Positions 37,601-50,693 of a stretch of DNA of 64,000 bases are shown one piece after another. The position numbers and the translations under genes are program-made. The notes beneath the pieces were generated by a model, which ran no database searches, was not told where the DNA came from, and was given only the letters and a program-made list of their open reading frames with translations. This DNA comes from Scedosporium boydii. Lineage: Eukaryota > Ascomycota > Sordariomycetes > Microascales > Microascaceae. The stretch covers positions 1 to 64,000 of the forward strand of contig NJFT01000201.1 in NCBI GenBank assembly GCA_002221725.1, given 5' to 3'. Position 1 is the stretch's first letter. Every line of letters starts with the position of its first letter.

Positions 37601-38617
37601 CCGCGAATTGGGGCTAAAAAGGGATTTTCGTTCAAGATACAACGAGAATTCTTCCGAGATAATCTCCAAAAGATCAACCATCCATAGATAGCAGGTCCAT
37701 TCTCCATGTACGAAGTACAAGCCACTGTAGCCCTACGAATACGACCTGCTCAGAGAAGTTTAATAGGGCCTCCTCACCTTGGGATTTTGAAACTAAAATG
37801 GACTTTAGAGACACCCCTCTACAATCACGACCGAGCTACGACTGAAGAAGGCGAAAGCACAGTAGCGCACTCACTCGCCAGCGTAGTGTACTGCTGATAG
37901 GAAAAACTCGTCCTCTTCTCCAACCGGCAATTTAGAGGGAGCCGATGTGATGTGTGTGGGCGTGGAAGTTCCGGGAAAATTCGTAGAAATGCAGCAAGTC
38001 CAAGATCCAATGACCACTGAGCAATGAAGCACACGACTCGATGGAAATCGATATTCACAGCTGAACACCGCTAGACCTAATGGCTTCCTCTATTTCGTTA
38101 TTTTTATTATTATTTTCGGGTAATTTATTTATTAAATTTGGCCCTTTTTCTTTTGTTCGGCCTTTTCTTTTCCCTTTGCCCTCTCCACCAGACACATTAT
38201 TTCCCGCGGCCTCCCGCGGTCCAGAGGGAAGAGAGCAGAGGAAGACTAAGGGTCAAGTGGGCCTACTCCAAGTTCTGGGTGGAGCGGGAGAAGAGGCAAA
38301 GGAAAAAATATTTTCCTTCTTTTCCTTCTAGCCTGCTTCAAATGTTTCTCGCTAGCCAAAGTATAACGGATAGTACCCGAGGGAGAACGAAGCACCTTGA
38401 GAGCCCACGTCAATATGTGGGCTACATCATGTAAGTCGCTCGCTGACGCAATTTCGGACCTTGCAGCCTGGGCTTTGACGATTCCGGGTTCCGACGGGCC
38501 CTGATCCAATGGAGCGGAGCACACACCCCCACGATCATCCTTTAAGTGGATAAGCTCTTGCATGATGGCTGGCTCTTGCGGCGGAAGTGGGTAAGGAATT
38601 GGAAAAGAGCGTGGGAT

Positions 38618-38690
38618 AAAAAAAAATAAAATAAAATAAATAAAATAAAAAAAGAAGGGAAAAAAGGAAAAGAAAAAGAATAAGAATAAG
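38618..38690. repeat. A/T-rich simple sequence (AAAAT/AAAT units)
   Basis: Imperfect AAAAT and AAAT units run into purine-rich AAAAGGAAAAG sequence. It is a simple repeat without coding potential. Confidence 0.7.
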
Positions 38691-40792
38691 GGAAATGGAG
38701 CCCCAAGCAGAGAGGGAAAAGTACCGCCTAGCCGCCACCCATGGACGCGTTCCAATGCAGGCATTTTACTCGGTACTTTGTCTAAGGGGGGAATGGCGTG
38801 TCATAATGGTGCATCTGTTCTTCAACCTGAGCCCGATATGCTTCATGTAAACTAGACAGGGGAGGTGTTGACCCGCCCTTTTTGAGCCGCAACCTCATCG
38901 GCCTGAGGGGAAAAACTCATTCATCTCCGAAATACTTTGTACATACTTCGTGGCCCCGGCGGTTACTCAAGGCGTCGCTGATTACGAGCTGTTTTACTCC
39001 CAGCCAAGCCAGCTATACTTTGTAAGAGCACGACTTGCGAAATTTCAGCCCGCCATGTAGGAACGCTTTTGCATCTACACATAATCTATGTCCCTATCTT
39101 CTCATTCAGGAGCAGCGGGCACTGTGCAAAATACCTACTTCGTACGAGGTTTTCGAGGAAGGGAAACGATACGCACGAAGCAAGAGGAGCCAGGGTGGAG
39201 AAGTGGAGCTCAGCCAACGCCGTCATAACCCGCCTTCAAATCTCGTTAGAGACCATCCAGCCAAAAGCTTGAGTATGGGCACGTTAGTACAAAGTATTTC
39301 TTGTCGTCTTGGATTTCGGGTCGCTTGATGTACTTCGCAGGGGCGCTCGGCTGATGATCCACACTATCTCAGAGAGGCGGAACACCGCACATGGAGGCTC
39401 TACAAGTCTGGTAGGGTAATACAGACCCAGGCTCCAGGAACGCCGGATGCCTCGTGCGACGGGCTTGGTTGGCTGTTTAGATTTGCCCTCAACTTGGACC
39501 GGATCCATAATACCTCCTCTCTCTTGATACCGCCTCCGCATTCGGTTTGCTTTGCTCCAGGGAGACCTGCGCCCGGCGGCTTCTTGCAGACCAAGATTGA
39601 AATGAGATCGAAGTGAAACCACGAGTGACTGGCTCCGTTGCACTCCGGCGACGCAAACAAGCCACATTAAGCAGGGGAGATACAGATCGAGATGCACCTA
39701 TCCCTCGACCACTTCGTATTGCTATAGACAATGGCGGATCGTATCGTTAGGCAGCATCAACATACGTGCAATAAACCACAGATTGTGGTACAAGAATCAT
39801 AAATTATTTCAATATTTACGGCAGCCACCGGCACACCGCATTTCTCTTTTTCGGTCACAGCTGATTCCAACTATCCGGTCACGAGGGCGAACAGGAGAGA
39901 AATAGCACTAGCACTAACTCGTATCATTCATGCCATTTACCGAAGTAGGGCAGTCCCCTCAAGACGGCTGCGATCTATACTATCTCACTGTGACCGACCC
40001 TGATTTACACCTTTTTGACTACCAGCAGGCCAAGACACGGAGAGCTGCAGGCCCCGCCGCTTTCTCATAGCTTCTAGAACGACTTGTGTAGGCCGAGTTT
40101 GATTAGGTCCTTACCGCTCTCAATGCCAATATCCCGGATCCGTGAATACGAGACGTAACACCCGGCTGCAGGTGCACAGCCAATCCAACATGGAGTGTCT
40201 TTAGGGCTAGAGTGATTCCCGGTTATGCAGAATATTCAGGGAGAGAGACACAATTACCGTGCTATCTTTCGATCCTCAGAATGGAAGGACCGGTTTCTCT
40301 GCAACCGGAGTGCAAATTCTTTTGTGTTCGGATGAGCTGCAAGTCTCTCCTGATGATGGATGTAAGACAACTATTGGAGAGGAGCATACTCCATCTTAGC
40401 TGCAAGGTCAATGCACGCACGATCCTTCAGACGTCATCGGGGAAAGAGGGAGAAATATCCAATCGGCTTTCTATCCCGGGTGCTTCATAAAAAAAAAAAA
40501 AAAAAAAAGAAGAAGAAATCTGGGACTGGGCAGAAAGGATCTGACGAAATGTTCGGGGTCCCCTCCATGTGTGTGTAGATCTAACAGCAGTTCGAGCAGA
40601 TGCATCGTGACTTCCGTTGGAACGAACCGGATGTAACAAGTCACGTGATTATACAATCTGGAACGTCTAGTCTGGGGAAGCTCCTGCAGACTGTTGCTGC
40701 CGCTCGTGCACTTCCTGCTCCCAAAATCAAAACATGCCTTTCCGCCGCTAGGAAAGACGGCTCAATTCGGGAGGGCAAACTTGTCCAAAACC

Positions 40793-42886
40793 ATGGACTT
40801 ATACCACTCGGTACATGGACACGATGTGTCGACGTTTGACATCCAAGACACCCGTTCGCATGAGCCCTCCTGAACCACCCCACCCCACGCTTAACGCTTA
40901 AACGCCTAACGCTTTGGGACGAAGGGACTTGGAACCATTTTACTGATGTGTGTTCGCCGTTGTGCCATCCAGATCGCCTACCAGCCGTGTCGGCCGCACA
41001 AGCGCTCGAAGATCTGAACGACGATCCCTCACAATGCGTGTCAACAGGGCTCTACAAGCTCGACCGAGCGCTATCAGCCACGCCAGAAAGTCTCCAACGG
41101 CTGCGAACCGGTGACGATGATGTCCATCCTGCAGCCCCGTCCGGTGTACATCGGGGTCAAGTTACCGAGATTTGGGGCCCTCCCGGCGTGGGGAAGACCG
41201 CTATGGGGTGAGTAGCCGAGTCTCATGTTTTACCTATTTTTTTGTCTCTTATTCTGGGGATCTCGCTTCCGGTTGTTTTCCATGTTGCATCCCTGCTCTC
41301 CGTCGAGACGGTTTATTTTTTTTTCTCCCCATTACCCCTATACTTTGCCTTCGCTTCTGTATCATCGTCCCTTCTTCTTCCTTTGTGTCTTTGGATTGAA
41401 ATTTATTTTTGTCTCTACAGGATTCAGATTGCATCTTCCGCCCTGTCTGATGGACACGGTGTAGTGTGGGTAGGTCAGTGGATCTGCATATTTCCCCTTC
41501 GTCTAAGATGGCTCCATCTCTTCCCATCTTTTTCCGCGAGGGGTTAGCTGGCTCTGCACCACCTAAGCGAGAAGATGTATTGCCCTGGTTCCTGATATTT
41601 TAAGTATTTTTTTAGTTAATTGTTTTTCTTTCCTTTTAACATTCTCTTGTTACAGATTGTACATTTCCCTTGTGTGGGCGACGTTTTACAGACGTCGCCG
41701 AAGCCGTGCACTCGAGGAAGGGGTCGAACAAGAATTCAAGCAAGGGCACCTCCGATGAGCACCTTGGATGGAACGACGACGATGACAGGCCGTTCGTGCA
41801 CTACACATGCGCAAGCCTGGCGCACTTCATCGCCCTCCTATGTAGACCTGTGACGAAGAGCTTACCATCAAACACTGCCGTGGTTGTTGTGGACTCACTT
41901 TCTGCACTTCTAAACGAGACATTCCCCAAGGCGCCGGATGGTCGCAAGGGCTTCAAGTCTGGCAAAGGTATGCGGCTTATCCCGTGTAGTTTCTCTCCTA
42001 CCTTCTTTGTCCCTGCATCAATTGCGACCTTCACCTTCTCATGAGCAGCACTTGAAGTCCTCGGCATTAAGACGGGAACTAGGATATACCGTGGTGGGTT
42101 TGGTTTCATTGGTCTGACATTAAGGACGTAGGATCCGGACTATCCACAAGGCGACTGCAAACGTTACAGTACGTCATTGGTGCACTTCAGAAGCTTGCTG
42201 CTACGCGAAATTCCGCGGTGGTTCTGCTCTCTCAATGCGCGACCAAGTTGCAGTCCCATAATCGTGGCGCGGCATTGGTGCCTAGCATCGGGGCCAGCGT
42301 ATGGGATCAAGGGATCCCGACCAGGCTGGTCCTATTCAGAGACTGGATGTGGAAGGATGGGACCCCCACAAACACCTGCTTCGTAGGGATTCAGAGGCTC
42401 TCTGGGAAGAACCTCCCTAATCCAGCTCGGAGGGTGGCTGCATTCAGAATCGAATCGGTATGTGTGTGGCCATGATGACGCCCCTCACCCCTTGTTAGTT
42501 AGTCACGGGTTCCTCGTGATTGCCAAGATCAATTCCTCATTCTTTAGCAAATGAGCTAATGGCGTGTATAGTCTGGGCTCACCGAGGTCGACTACGATGA
42601 AGCGGATCAGAAGCGGGTACTCCGTCTCGGCGATACCAAACCTCAGATAAAGCGCAAGCTCGGGGTTACGAGGCTAGAGGTTCCTGACAGTGACGAGGAC
42701 TATGGATGGGACTCGGATGATGATGCGCATCTGCCTCCCGAGCCGCCACAATGGCAGGGGAGCGAGGACCTCATCATCGGCACGCAGCGGAGCCTTGATG
42801 GAGAGGACACCGAAGACGATGCCGACGAAGAGGCCGATCAGAGTCCCGATCCGCTGGGCGCTACTGCCGAAGACACTCGGCAGTGA
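40793..42886 (+). CDS. RecA/Rad51-paralogue recombination protein (Rad55-like)
   Basis: Six exons, 40793-40853, 40973-41207, 41421-41473, 41656-41967, 42132-42457 and 42572-42886, give 433 aa. The core ATPase has Walker A GPPGVGKT (89-96) at the end of TEIWGPPGVGKT and Walker B AVVVVDS (191-197), then a VVLLSQCATKLQ strand. The tail is very acidic (Asp/Glu-rich after about residue 370). Rad51 paralogues assist Rad51 filament assembly in homologous recombination in the nucleus. Which paralogue (Rad55, Rad57 or other) is inferred only from general layout. Exon 1 is the weakest part: the exon-2 frame has no ATG, only GTG, and an upstream ATG joins it in phase using a poor donor (C/GTTCGC) with a good branch point (tactgat) and acceptor (ccatccag). 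The fourth intron (163 nt) could hide a micro-exon, but skipping it keeps phase and removes a stop. Confidence 0.82.
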
Positions 42887-45800
42887 CGGTCCCGCGGCAT
42901 TGATGCCAACTTGCAGGAGTCGCACGACGACTCGATTGCCAAGACCCATACTTTTTTTTTTTTTTTATCACCTACCAAGTATTGGCATCGCATCTCATAT
43001 TCTGTTCCAAACAATTTCTATATTATCACCTTTTTATTATCAACTCTTATTCCCAAATGAGGCATGAGCCGAGGGGAGCCGTGCTTTGATTCGTCTCCGA
43101 TACCGGAACCGCACTTGATGACGCCTTCTGTGATGCTTGGCATGTCCACCGCAATGCGTGCCAACATTTGTTATCTTTTTTTTCCTCACATTGAAGTCTG
43201 AGCCCTCTCCCAACCTGGTTGTAGGTACGGAGTAAGGGTCACGATCCCTGCCGCGCTGCCTCCATTTTGATACATTCACTCTGTCTATTTGCTTGGCAGC
43301 GGTGGGGTGTGAGGAGAGTTTTTTCCCCTTTTACTCTCTGCCGACGGTAGATGTACTTCGTACTTACACGATGGCTGTCAGAGAGGCGCTGAGAGTGAGG
43401 GGGGCGTGTGACGAACTCCAGCTAAATGGGCCCCCATGGGTTGGTTTACTGCAGTGCGCAAAAGAGGTTCGCGCTACTCTCTCTCTCTCGAGACGTAGGG
43501 GAATAACTTGTTGCCCGTTGCTTGTTCCCGGTCGATGTTCTAACTACACTACCTTCCTACTGAACCTCGCTTGGTCCCCCGCCCCCACCTCTCCAGACAC
43601 CCTTCTCCGAAATATTCTCGGAGATTGATGAAACTCGAAGCCTATAGCGAGGATACCGAACCCCAAGGGGCAAAATGATAAGAAACGGGGTTGGGTGGCG
43701 GGGGAAGTGGGGAAGGTGGGGGAACGAATTGAGGATAACAGAGCACAACTCGGCGGGCATAACATGCCATTGTTATGTATCGCCTGCTTTTTTGCCTTGT
43801 CCAACGCATTTCAGCGAAAAGGTGACAGGAAGAAAAAAAAAATGTTTAGTGAACGTTAGACGGGCTATGTGGGGTACCGTTCGTCCTGCGATAGAAAGAA
43901 GCCTTTGCACATTGCACTACTGTATGTAGGCACTTTAGGCGGGGGGAGGGTACGTATGTTGCACGTTGCGTCACGGAGGAAGAGGGCGTGGCAGCTTTCT
44001 TACGGCAATACTGAGAGCGAACATCGTGGGCGTGTGGGCAGCGGCAAGAGGAACTTGATGGAAGAGAACGGGACGGTTGAGGGGAGGGGTGTGTGGGCAG
44101 CAGGTACGATATACTGAGTACTGCAAGCAGAACTGATATTTTATGACGCAGCTTTGTTTGGGAGTCAAGGTGAAGAGGAAAGCTGGATGCCAACCATCGT
44201 CGAATCTCTCAAGTACGCATACTTGGTCGTGTGTGTAGTTTCCTTGGGGTTCACGGCTTCAACTCTCGGTAAGGAGAGGCGTGGGGATAGAGAAGAGAGC
44301 TTTCTCTCCCTTGTACGAAGTAATGTAGCAGTCGGTGAAAGGAAGGAGAGTTAAAAAGATTCTACACTACAATCCTCGATCGAGCGATCCCGCCCTACGT
44401 CGGGGGCATTATAGTGGAGAAGTTCATCTACGATGGGCTTATCCCGCAAAAAACCGTTGAGGAAACGATTTTCATACTTCCCCAGAGAAGAGCTGCATCG
44501 TCAGATGCACGGGTTCAAGTCTCTCACACACACCGCTCGCGGTCCCCCATACGGCAATCCCCGCGGGAGAGAAGGCGTCATACCATGGGGCTTGAACCCG
44601 CCGGGGAAACAGGGAAGAAAGAAGGCTATAATCTTTTGGAGAATGGTGGAGGGGGAGAGAACTGGCTGGACTGCCAGGAAGAGATTTGGAAGACGTGATG
44701 TTCTTCATTCTTCAGGCGTTTTCGCGAGGAGAATGGTTCGATTTGCGGGTCCGCTTGTGTTTCTTTTCTTCGCTTCTTCTCAAGCGTCTCTTATGAAGAA
44801 GTTGACTTGTTAGGAATTGTGTTATTTTTGGGCAGATGTGGGGATTGTCAAAGAGTGCAATTGATGCCTTTGCATTAATTGATTCCGAGATGTGATAGAA
44901 AAAAAAATTAAATAAAAAAAGAATAATACTACAATTGCATTGACAAAACAAGCATGTTCGCTGCTCACAGGGAAACGACGAGAAAACAAAACGTCACACG
45001 AGACCCCAAGTTCGGTCGCTTCCGACGAGACACTGGAGAAGACAATGGCGAAGAATGGCGAGAGGTGAAGAACGTCTTACGATTGCGGGGTTCCGTGAGC
45101 TTTTTTAAGGTTGGTTAATGTCTGCGTCTTGTCCCCGTTTCTTCTTACACCCCCCGCTCTGGGGCGCTCTGGGGCAAGGGGGCAAGGGGGCAGAGGGATG
45201 GGGTTACCTTTTCTTTTTTTTTTCTTGCTTTCTTCGTCTTTATTCTTCTTATTGTTCCTTTACGGGGTTTCTTCGTAAACGCGTTTGCCCTGTGTGGATG
45301 GATACTTAACGCGCTAGATGCAGGAGTCGGATGACCTATGAAAGTACGATGTACGGAGTAGTCAGTACGGACGCGCTGAGACGGAGGAGTCCTGTTACCC
45401 TCCCCCTTCTTCAATGGTACCCCGTCCAGCTGAGAAGATGAAGTCTGGGTCCGGGAAAGGCGACGGTAGCGTTGGAATGAAAGGGGGGAGGGGGCAGGGC
45501 GTGTGACCAAGGCTCTTAGACCAGGGTTCTTCCAGGAGTTTTCCAGATCTCAAAGGGTTCATCGCGATCTACGAGTCCGTGATGTCCCGTGATGCTTGTC
45601 AGTTCGGCTCACCGTGGTACGATTTTGACCCCTCACGACCTCACGCGGCTCCGGCTTGTCCCCCAACTCGGAACCCAGGCTCGGAAATGAATTCCAAGGA
45701 ACCTGGGCCTCTCATTCCGAGGCAATAGGCCATACGGAGTAGACACCCCCTCCTTGCATACATTCCGGTCTCCATTCCCCCCCCTCCTTGCGGCATCCTC

Positions 45801-46571
45801 CCTTCCGATGGGAATGCGGCGCCCCGAAAGGGAGTGCCGGAATATCCGGCCCCGGAGCCCGGGCCCCCCTTTTGCGTCGCCAAGGCCCGGCGTCTTGTGC
45901 AACGCTTGGCATCGTGCCGTGATGCCGACTTTTGCCAATTTTCATGTCTGGGCTCGGACACGTTGGACTTCGTCCGACTACACCGCATTCCTTTCTCCGT
46001 TGCGGAACTAGGGAGGAGCGCCGGGATGAGGCGCCGGTGAGCCTCCGGGTACGGAAAATTTAGGCCATTTTCTCAAGGAAATTTATTATCTATTTTTAGG
46101 GATTGATTTGAGTTTTTTTTTTTCACTAAATGCCTTCTCCCGACATTCCCTCCTCGTTTCAATTTCAACCTCTTCCCCCAAATTTACCATAAAATTTGTC
46201 TAGACAGTAGATTGATGTCTAAACCTCCCTCGCTCATTGTCGTGGGCCGAAATGGCCAAGTGAAAGTGTTACAAATGTTCTCCTGTGGACTGGCCAACAC
46301 CTAGGGCTTACTTCTTCTTTTTAAGTATGAAGAAAAAAAGCAAACGACAGAAAGACCCAGGCATCCCAAAGCCCGTACATTATAGCCCCGCGAATCTCCC
46401 CCCGAAGACGTCTTTTTTCGAAAATGTTACATCAGAAAATGAAAATGTCCAAAATACCCTGCCCCCAAACTCCATATGTGTGCCCTAGAAATTCCAGGAA
46501 GAGCATCGACCCCCAAAAGGTACATGAAAAGCCGTATATCCGATCTTTGAGCTTTCGAGACAAAGCTTCTC
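42887..46571. other. Intergenic between the recombination gene and the acyltransferase gene
   Basis: No gene recognised. A T-run (42952-42966) directly follows the upstream gene. There is a short CT repeat near 43483-43491 and five exact TACGRAGTA motifs (43226, 43354, 44314, 45352, 45733). Open frames such as 44433-44813 and 45754-46011 look like chance. The right end includes the 3' flank of the leftward acyltransferase gene. Confidence 0.55.
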
Positions 46572-48297
46572 TCAAGAGCTCACAATAAGCTTATTATACA
46601 CCCACCTCGCGAAAGCCACGGCTTTCACATCCACAAGCCTCGTGACGAGATCGGCCTCGTATATAGCCACGGGCCACCACAAGAGATAGCACAAAGCAAC
46701 GCCCAAACCGTACCGAGCCGTCGACACGTCTTCCGCCGTCGGGATGAAATGGGGAGCCAACCACGCGCCGTAGCTCCAGATCAACGGTCCGTGGATGAGA
46801 TACAGCGCGAAGGAGATCTTCCCGAGGTACTGCGCCACGCGGCTGTTGAAGAGGGCCTGCAGGAACGAGTTGTAGTCAACGGTGGCGACGAGGCCGACGG
46901 CGCCTAGGGGGATCCAAAAGTGCGTGGCTCGGTAGAAGTGAGGAACGAGGGATAGGAGGGGTTTGAAGAAGGGGTCTTCGCCTAGGGTCTTTCCGAATTC
47001 GGGGATGCTGAGGGCGTACATGCAGAAGAGAACGGCGAAAATGACGGCGATGCGTCGGGCGAGGGGGGAACGGTAGACCTGGCACCATCGGCTGCCGAAA
47101 ATATGGCGCCTAAGCTTCTTTCGCCGGATCGAGTTGTTGTTGTCGTCGTCGTCGTCGATGTCGATGTCGTCGGAGCGGCGCGGGAGTTCCGAGCGTGCCT
47201 CGTTTCGGAGAGTCAGGTAGGTTCGGATATCGGCCAGGGACATTCCGCAGAGGAAGAGGAAGACGTTGGTCTCGGTTCGGTAGAAGAAATAGGCGACAAG
47301 GATAAAGTTGAAGGCCATGCGCACAAAGGGCCGGAACCTATGCGTGACGGCCAGCAGGGTGAAAACCATCATCGACGTTCCAAATTCGACGGGAAGAGTC
47401 CACAAGTTCGGGTCGTAGGGGCTGATGTCGCGGCTGTTGATGGTATTCCTGATGGGGTAGGCCAAAGACATGCTGTGTTTGGCCCAGTCGGAGAGCTGCC
47501 CGTAAAAAGTGTCGGGATGAGGAGGGACTCGGGTGCCCTGCGCAACGGCCTTGGACCAGGATTCGGTGGGGAAGAGGCCCAGATAGGACATGATGGCGCT
47601 CACGAGCAACACGAACGTCGCGGGCATGAACAAGCGAGGGTGGCGTCGGAATAGCGAAGAAGCCAGAGAGTGGGCGAATTCGGTGGATCGTCCGAGATGC
47701 GAGAGCTTCAGCAATCTCAAACTAATGGCGTAGCCGGAGATGACGAAAAAGATGCACACGGCGGGTAAACCTGAGATGAAGAGTCGAATGATGGGCAGCT
47801 GGAAAAACACCTTTGTCTCGTGCTCGTTCCATGGATGGTGGATGGCCCAAGAGAAGTAGAGAAGACTGCTGTGGTGCCAGACCACAACAAAGGCTGCGAT
47901 GCCTCGAAGACCGTCTATACCGGGGGGCACACACGACTGATGAGTATACGGATTTATGCATTGAAGGATTGTATCGTGTCCAAAGCGAGCCCGACATGAT
48001 ATCCGGTACAACGCCCTGGACCGACTCCGACCAACCGCCGCGAGGTAACGCAAAGGGGGGAAAACTAAACCTACCTAGCCATGCTGAACTTGATAGTCTC
48101 CGTTCAGATCTCAAGCTGGGATGTGCGAAACTTGGCAAAAGAGAGACAAGGATGCTCTTGGCCCAGGAAGACGGCGAGGATTCGAGTATCGGCACCTTTT
48201 CATTAACGTTGTCCAACGATGGAAGAGAGAGCGGAGCATAGCCCTGGAACTGGGGTATCCGGGCTGTCAAGCCCGTTCTAAGCCAGCCAACCGCCAT
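46572..48297 (-). CDS. Membrane acyltransferase, acyltransferase-3 family
   Basis: Two exons leftward, 48297-48075 and 47914-46572, give 521 aa. The join was chosen because it creates AWL-DGLRGIAAFVVVWHH, the family's hallmark first membrane segment with its conserved His pair (H88, H89). Reading through instead gives an unrelated leader. About ten hydrophobic segments follow, including AVCIFFVISGYAISL, a LWTLPVEFGTSMM strand-loop and GKISFALYLIHGPLIWSYG near the C-terminus, all typical of these multi-pass enzymes. A cytosolic-type loop (about residues 320-345) contains a run of Asp and Asn followed by basic RRKKLRR. Family members transfer acyl groups to small molecules or sugars in membranes. 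The substrate cannot be read from sequence, and no neighbouring biosynthetic genes suggest one. The length is normal. Confidence 0.87.
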
Positions 48298-48331
48298 TAC
48301 TGAAGATAATAAGAATTGACGATAAAGACGG

Positions 48332-48353
48332 GAAGAAGAAGAAGAAGAAGAAG
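48332..48353. repeat. (GAA)n microsatellite
   Basis: About seven GAA units lie just upstream of the acyltransferase start. On that gene's coding strand it is a TTC-rich pyrimidine tract, plausibly part of its promoter or leader. Confidence 0.8.
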
Positions 48354-50673
48354 AGAAGACGGGAGCGGGATTCGGCCGAGAGAGGGTTAGGAGAGCGTCC
48401 CGTCGGAGAGTAGAGAATAATAAACGAGTGACTCCTGCTATTGCTCTCCGATGGGGGCGATGGGGGCGATGGGCGGGACGAAAGCGAAGGAGGCGAGGTT
48501 AGAGAGAAGAATTAAATCATGGGGGAAGAATATCGAAACAGTCGAACCAAACATGTAATCCGGTGAAAAATAAAACAAGAAGGAGAAGAAAACGAACGGC
48601 TGCCCGCAACTAGATTTTCCCCTAGTTGAAACAGGAGAAAACAAGAATGAGAGCGATGGAAGACGGAAGCTCGAGCTCGAACACGGAAAGTGAAGGGCGA
48701 GCAAACAGGTTTGTCGCGGCGGAACGTGAGAAAGTACGGAGTAGTGACAGACAGCTTCCCGGCAGACGACACGAGTCTAAATTATAGGATGGAGAGGGTT
48801 GATCAATGTATTAATGAAATATGCCCAATGTTGGAACCCAGGATCAGCCCTCAACTTGAACGGGAGATCTGAACGGGTCAAAGGCGGTTCCATCGACGGC
48901 GCAGGGGTCAAAGTGCCTCCACCGGCCACCCTCCACCACGCTTGCATCCCCATCAAGCGTCGAGCAAACCAGCTTCCAGCATCGAGTACCCCTAATGCCA
49001 CTCAGTCTGCGTATGCACGTCCAGCGCCGGAATTACTCATAGAATCAGAATCAGATGAAAGCAGTGTGCCTAGGTCCCTCCCGTTCCAGCACTAGGCCGG
49101 GCTGGAAAAGCACTATTGGAACCGACTCGGGCGAATAAAAGCCTGTCTGTACCTGGCGCTACTGTCACAACACCAGGCGTTCAACGCCCGGTGGGTTATA
49201 TCAGATGTTGTATTTCTCGTATTTGATCCAAAGCCAGCCACGCATCATCCTGGGCTTCACATCCTGTCATGTTGCTCCCGCCTGGCCACCCAAGGATGTC
49301 TGTGATATGGGAGGAGAGCACAGTTGACATTGAGATCACTTTCCAGATCACTTCATTACCGTCTTCTCTCTTCACTTCTCGACAAGTACGAAGTAAGCTA
49401 CGAAGCAAACTCAGGCTCGCGTAGTGACCAAATTCGTACTGCTGGCTGTTTTTTTTTACTTTTGAATTGTGGGACCTTCAGTTCTCCCCTTCTCCCCTGA
49501 TCGTAAATGATCGCCGTCTAGACTCCCAGAAAGGTCAACTAATGTTGCCAGCGTCAGAGAGTGAAATAATTGTCTTCCTGCGCGCTAAAAATGGTATCAA
49601 AATTGTCTCTCCAACTCTCTCCCACACCAGTCTCAGACAAGGTGCTGACGCTCCAAAGTCAAGAAGCGTGTTGGGGCTCTGCACGACACTAACTATTAAT
49701 CTAGTAGTGTGTACGCATAGTGTAGTTTTTAACCTTGCCACGTTTTCCATGCCCGAGGGCACTAACAGGAAATTGAAACTTAGCAACATTGCATGGCTCG
49801 GTTTGGATTTACTCCCAAAATATCCAATATATTCTGCTGTGTGTCCAACGTTAAATTTCCCTGAATCACTTTGAGTAGAGAGCCATTTTGTCCTGCAGCT
49901 CGTTCGCGGTTCCTCCCGAGTCAAGAAGCCGAGCTTGAGGGATTGGGGGATGCGCTATCAATGTCATGTCCTTTGTCGTGTTCCCTTCCCAAAAGGACGG
50001 AAGCATTTGATTCCCGGTATGGGTGGGCGTTACAAAAGTAGAGCAAGACGATTTAACTTTTAACTTTCCAACTACTTCGTACCTGGGTGTTATAATGCAA
50101 CTTCGTCTGACAATGTGGAGTCCTGAGCGAGCCCGAGCACAGCCCAACAGTTGACCCTTGTTGTCGATCTAGATTATACACAGGGAGGACCACCTCGGCT
50201 CGATTCTTGTCAGGGCTGGGTTTGGATGCCTCTCATAGTTTTCACTGCTTTCATGCCGATCTACGTGTGGGGTTTTTCGACGCTTGTGACAACCAATGGA
50301 CGAACACGGGTCCGTGAGTGGGAAGGGTGGAATTCGGCTGCAAAGAGGGTGGGCATCCTGCGGCATCCGAACGCCAAAGCGGAAACGAAATCCCTGATTT
50401 GAGTAAATTGCAGGTGACAACTTTCTCAGGGAGAACGGGTCAGAACGCTCGTCGTATCTATTCTTATGCACGCTGTTCCTGTCGGTTAGTATCTGGAGTC
50501 GCATCCTCTCCGATTGTTAGATGCTATTTACGTCCGAGAATTCATCTCTGTGTCATCCGCCACTGCTCTGATTGAGCAATTCCAAAGAAAAAAAAAAGGG
50601 GGAGGCCTTTGCTACTTTTTAAGTTTTCTGCCATCTTCATCTCGACAAATATCGAGTGGACGATGCAGAAAAA

Positions 50674-50693
50674 AAATAAATAAATAAATAAAA
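50674..50693. repeat. (AAAT)n microsatellite
   Basis: About five AAAT units follow an A run; no gene is nearby. Confidence 0.8.

Larger units (their letters stand above)
28861..40792. other. 11.9-kb gene desert
   Basis: No gene, transposon ORF or RNA gene could be supported. Open frames are short and unrelated to families I know. The stretch contains eight exact TACGRAGTA motifs (29767, 30473, 30816, 30892, 32804, 33391, 37709, 39136), a 52-nt A run, a 20-nt A run at 40489-40508 and an A/T-rich simple stretch at 38618-38690. The right end is the upstream region of the recombination gene. Confidence 0.55.

Noticed and set aside
41968..42131. Extra micro-exon (ALEVLGIKTG...) inside the fourth intron of the recombination gene
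   Set aside because: Including it requires a second intron of only about 38-41 nt. Skipping it keeps phase and gives a better branch point and acceptor.
44510..44600. Perfect 10-bp inverted repeat cgggttcaag / cttgaacccg with a 71-bp spacer, also B-box-like
   Set aside because: Several such inverted pairs are expected by chance in 64 kb, and neither arm folds into a tRNA T arm.
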